Below, one piece after another: positions 59,865-64,000 of a stretch of DNA of 64,000 nt. The stretch's first letter is position 1. Every line of letters starts with the position of its first letter. The notes beneath the pieces are model-generated. The model saw only the letters and a program-made list of their open reading frames with translations. It did not search any database and was not told the DNA's origin. The translations under genes were made by a program, and so were the position numbers. The stretch comes from Moringa oleifera. Its lineage: Eukaryota; Streptophyta; Magnoliopsida; Brassicales; Moringaceae. The stretch spans positions 62,001 to 126,000 of the forward strand of contig JAJFZO010000863.1 of the NCBI GenBank assembly GCA_021397835.1, given 5' to 3'.

Positions 59865-62675
59865 TGAAACCCTCCCTATTCCATCAAGGTAAGTCCATTA
59901 TGTTAGGCATGTTCACATGATAATAGATTCTTTTATTTATTTATTTATTTCTTATTCTATTTTGATTGCATCGTGACATTACAATGTCACCGAGGTAAGC
60001 AGACCAATAAGAAAAATATATTTGCCATACAAAACAAGCCATCTTATGTAATGACAAAATGAGGGAGCTGGGTGAAGGAGTGACTCACCCATCATGAGAT
60101 GCAGAAAAACCTAGACCAAGCATCACTGTTGAAGAATAATTTTCAGTCCATGGCATTACTACTGGATGCTTGTAACCTTTACCAACAAGGAGACAAATTC
60201 ATGTAACTACTAAAAGTGAGGAAGTGATGTAGTAGATGTAATAATGAAAGCAAATGAATGTATAAGGTCACGAATTGTATAATAATGATGAAATTCCAAT
60301 TTAACAAAGATGAACAGGAAGAAAATCGAAACAAATTAAGTTACAATTGCTGGATTAAGTAAATATCTAGGAGATGATTGCATACCTCAAGAAATCAACA
60401 TAAAGAATTTTCAAATATCTAAAAAGAATTTAAGCTTTCACTTATAATTTCAACAACAAATAGAGAAAAAAAATGGCAAAAGAATAGTTAATATCACAAA
60501 TATACTGTCAATCAAGAGCAAACTTTGAAACAATAGGCCAGAAGAATTTAACCAAAATCTAACTACATAATAAAGAAAACAAACAAAATTGACCTAAAAA
60601 TTTTAGTTGTTCAAGCCCAAAAGAAATGAATAGAAGCTGAAAAGAAAAAAAAATAGATGTAATGAAAGAGGAGAAAGATATCCAAGCTAAAAGAAAATTA
60701 CCTGAAAGTAGCTAATCCAAAACTTCAACCAACAATGGAATGAAAACACGATTATCGAAAGGAAAAAGAGTGAACTAAAAGCACTATAACACATCAAAAG
60801 AATAGAGATAAACATCACATTGTAATAGCTAAAACTGTTCTACAAGTCGTTCATGGCATGGGTTTGCATGCTTTATAAGATAATAAAAAATACTACAAAA
60901 TGATTGATGTAGGAGAATCAAACATAGCTAGTCACACGTCATAACAATTATATAATATTAGTGAAATAGAAAGTGCAGTAGATTATATTATTCTCCTTGA
61001 TGAATAATATAAGATCATTAAAGTAATACTCTAAATAATTAAATTAGATTTCGTTCTTCAAATGAATGCTTGGGTTAATTAGAGTAGATGTAATAGATTT
61101 CAAAGAAAACTAAAATCTAAAAAAAAAGGAAAAAAATAAAACAATCAAATATTAAGTTGTTCATACCAGATTGGAGATACTTCTAAGACGAAAATAACAT
61201 CAAAGTGAAAGACACAATTATTAAGTGACAGTAAAATTCGAAGAAAAATAAGGCTTCTAAATTGAGTTTTGTACCAAAAACAACAAAATGGAGAATGTAA
61301 TTGGTTAGAAAGAAAGAGGAGCCATTTGCAAACAAACATGAATAGGTTCTAAAAAATGATGAGTACATTTTCCTCCATTTGATGTCAATGAACAAGTACA
61401 AAAAGATGTTAAAAGCACAACAATAGCCTTTCATATTTTTTTGACTTGAATTACCCCATAGAGATGGAGGATATGAATATAACATCCCTGAACCATGTAG
61501 AAAAATTACATTACCAAAACTTATGATAGTGGAATATAAAAGTTTGCGAATATGGTGAAGGTCACATGAAACAAGATGCTGATGATTATAATGTATTAAA
61601 TAAGCCATGTACATAAAGCAGAGTAAGGAACATACATCAATCTTGAATACAATAAATTCTCTAATGCAAATGGGATGCTTGCTCGTATGTAGGAGCATAA
61701 GGTCACCCACAAAACGATCAAATGATTATGTTAATAAACTGGTTAGAGAAAAGTGCACAAAAGAGATTGCATGCCTGATTTAAGACTAAAAATGAACATT
61801 TCTGTTGCATACAGATATAAGTTAAAGAATGAAAATAATGAATTCATAAATGAACTTGTTTTAAGAGGAAAAAAGATAACAAGTAGTTGAAAAAATCATT
61901 GATCACGTAGATAATGCTACTATATTGGATTAGAGATAGAGTGAAAATAGAGGAAAAAAAGGTGGGGAAGCAGAATCATATAGTGAAAACGACCTTGGAG
62001 AATATGCTTCTTTAGAAGCATTGACATGTTATGAGAGATTTCTAAAGAGTGAGGCAAAAGGATGCATTATTTGAAAAGGGGAAGCGTAAGGGAGCCAAGT
62101 CTCTTTCTTCGTCTATCTCAAGAAGGTTTCCAAATTGAAGCGAGCAATTAGGAAAGAATTACTGAATAAAGAAGGCAAGGTTGATTTGATCTTAAGTGTT
62201 AATGAATCAATACTAGAATTGATGAAGGTGGGGATGAGTCTGGCCAGCAAAGAGGAGTAAAGGAGGGAAAAGGTGGAAGTACATTTTTGTTAGGGAATGA
62301 GAAATAGAGGAGTGGATAAGGGGAAAGCAAAGTTGTCAGAGGCTAGGGACAATGCAGGGGCAACAAGGTAGTTTTTCACTAGGGAAAACAATATGCTGTT
62401 GGTTGATGCAAGATAGGGAAACAAGGCTACAATAGTCAAAGTGGAAAATAGTCAACAGTGCGCATAGAGGAGGTCAGTACAAAAACAAAAATAGGGCAGC
62501 ATTCAAATTTAATATGGTGGCAGCATGTGATATCAAAAAGGGTAGTGAAGAATATGGGTAGAATTCGTGATAGAATGGGACTGACTAGTGGGCACTAGGA
62601 TGAACAAACCAATGCAATCCTCAATGACATAGAGAAGAGAAGGTGTTTAGGGCTCAAGGAGGCTAAACATGTTTA
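59865..62675. other. Mostly non-coding, one exon-like frame
   Basis: Apart from the exon-like frame at 60089-60200, this is A-rich DNA without recognised genes. A 175-codon minus-strand frame (61183-61710) is hydrophobic and AT-driven, and I do not take it as a gene. The stretch 62040-62675 may be the decayed 5' part of the LINE. Confidence 0.4.
60089..60200 (-). other. Exon-like frame of unknown family
   Basis: On the minus strand: LVGKGYKHPVVMPWTENYSS then TVMLGLGFSASHDG, followed by a good GT donor (GTGAGT, 60084-60088). Composition and codon choice look like protein coding. I do not recognise the family and no further exon is visible nearby. Confidence 0.35.
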
Positions 62676-62679
62676 GGAT

Positions 62680-64000
62680 CAATCTTGGAATGTGAAGGGA
62701 CTTAACAATTCAAAAAAAAAAGTGGTAATAAAACATACCTTGAGCAAGTGGAAAGCGAATGTGATATTCTTACAAGGAACAAAAATTGAAGGATGAATGA
62801 TAATATCATAAAAAGTTTATGAAACAATAAAGGAGTGAAGTGGAAGGCATTACCATCTAGGGGGACTCAAAGGGAATTGTTATTATGTGAAATAGGAGGA
62901 TCTATGGTTGTTTAGAGGAATGGATTGAGAAAGAGTCTTTATCATGCATTTAGAGAACAAAGAATAACGGATTGGAATGGTTGTTTAGTGGCGTATATGA
63001 GCATATGGAAGGAGACAGCCATGTACATCTTTGGGAGGAGTATGTAGGAGGAAATGAAACTTGCCATTGGTGATAGAAGAGAATTTTAGTAACGTTGTAT
63101 ATGAATATGAGAGAATGGGGAAAGGATAAGAAGGAGTAGGTAAGAGCTCTTAAGATGTCATAATGAAGCTTTGAATTGATTGATCTACTTTTTTGAGGAG
63201 GTGAGTTCACTTGGTCTAACATATGTGACAACTCTTTTATATTGAGACTTGACGGATTTTTAATATCAAGCCAGTGGGAATAAGCTTATCTAAGTAGGAG
63301 TCAGAGCATTCTACCAAGGTCAATATCGGATCATTGTTTTATTTTATTGTAAGTAGAAGATCTGCAATGAAAACCCATTCCTTTTTGTTTTTAAAACATG
63401 TGACTCAAAGTTGATAGCTTTAGCCATTTAGTACAAGATTGGTGGGAATGTGATAGTTTGACAAAGAATGCTAGTTATGCCATTTTTGATCGTATGATGA
63501 GTGCAATGGTCTAAGAATATCTTATTAAGGGGTTTAAGGTGGACAGGGAGAGGAGAGAGATAATAGTATCATACTTACTTTATGCAGATGACACTATCTT
63601 ATTTTGTGGTGCAAAGAAGAATAACTCATTAATGCGAGATGTGTTCTTTTATGCTTAGAGATAGTCATGGGTTTGAAAGTAAACTTGGAAAAAGGTGAGT
63701 TAATCCTGCTAGGGGCAGGATTCAATGGAGAATATCTTGCAAGCTCCTTTGATTGCAAGGTAAGATCACTTCAAATACAATATTTGGGTCTACTTTTATG
63801 AGCAAAGCATAAAGAGATGGCAATTTAGAATAAGGTAGTAGAGAGAGTTGAGAAGAAACTAGCAGGATGGAAGAAGGGATATTTATGCAAACAACACAGA
63901 TTAACATTGATTAAGAGCACAATAACCAATATATCAGTATACTTTATGTCCTTTTTTCTAATCTTTAGGGATATGGCATAGAGATTGGAGCAGCTATAAA
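62680..64000 (+). mobile_element. LINE (L1-type) ORF2 remnant, cut by the window end
   Basis: Non-LTR retrotransposon. The endonuclease part starts SWNVKGLNNS (62683) with WKANVIFLQGTKIE. The end of that domain is traceable (SQSILPRSISDHCFILL near 63300, NMWLKVDSF near 63400). Then the frame jumps to the reverse transcriptase core YLLYADDTILFC (63570-63606), followed by MGLKVNLEKGE, QIQYLGLLL and VEKKLAGWKKGYL near 63870. The first 250-300 residues of the RT are missing between 63480 and 63540. Many stops and shifts. Plus orientation, continuing beyond 64000. Confidence 0.85.

Noticed and set aside
61183..61710. The longest open frame of the window (175 codons, minus strand)
   Set aside because: Very hydrophobic with many Phe/Leu/Tyr/Ser, as expected for translated A-rich DNA. 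No family motif, no splice or promoter context.
1..64000. tRNA, snRNA or microRNA genes
   Set aside because: I looked for cloverleaf A/B boxes and known snRNA starts and saw none that I could support by eye.

Overview
The window looks like nuclear DNA of a flowering plant. Decayed fragments of plant-type, intron-containing genes lie in very AT-rich DNA together with a Ty1/copia retrotransposon, a LINE, a solo LTR, satellite-like repeats and relics of 5S rDNA. The genus cannot be read from the sequence. I found no gene I would call clearly intact. The nearest is a small DUF3511-family gene at 47.0-47.3 kb, and even that needs one frame change near its start.

Layout. 0-2.5 kb: a TGC/TAC trinucleotide array followed by a 1-kb segment that recurs at 58.8-59.9 kb. 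2.5-6.8 kb: pieces of an acetyl-CoA carboxylase (ACCase) exon repeat on both sides of a G-box-binding-factor (bZIP) pseudogene that keeps its introns. 7.3-8.6 kb: two tandem fragments of a sugar-transporter (STP) gene. 8.8-16.9 kb: AT-only repeats, first A-rich and then T-rich, enclosing a 2.4-kb tandem duplication with unrecognised exon-like pieces. 20.8-22.3 kb: a chloroplast pseudouridine-synthase (SVR1-like) pseudogene. 26.2-27.6 kb: a methyltransferase pseudogene. 28.0-29.5 kb: an Rxt3-like exon within a segment that recurs at 56.9-58.1 kb.

30.1-38.9 kb is the most striking part. Two neighbouring exons of the biotin-carboxylase domain of ACCase, with their intron and a 'TGCTACTCCATC'-type minisatellite, are repeated ten times head to tail at about 0.85 kb per unit. 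All copies share an in-frame TGA. One unit carries a 510-bp solo LTR with a 5-bp target duplication. The array ends directly against a 14-3-3 exon, followed by a prolyl-oligopeptidase-family (S9A) pseudogene (39.8-42.3 kb).

43.4-46.2 kb: the AT repeat family again, in the opposite orientation, ending in four degenerate 5S rRNA genes spaced about 257 bp apart. 48.6-53.0 kb: a copia element whose parts are in circularly permuted order (pol, LTR, gag). 62.7-64.0 kb: a LINE that runs off the end.

The captured host-gene pieces with recognised homology (bZIP, STP, SVR1, methyltransferase, Rxt3, ACCase, 14-3-3, S9A) are all on the minus strand. They do not form a working pathway. The region reads as a graveyard where gene fragments were collected, some then amplified as satellites, and decayed mostly by C-to-T type change.
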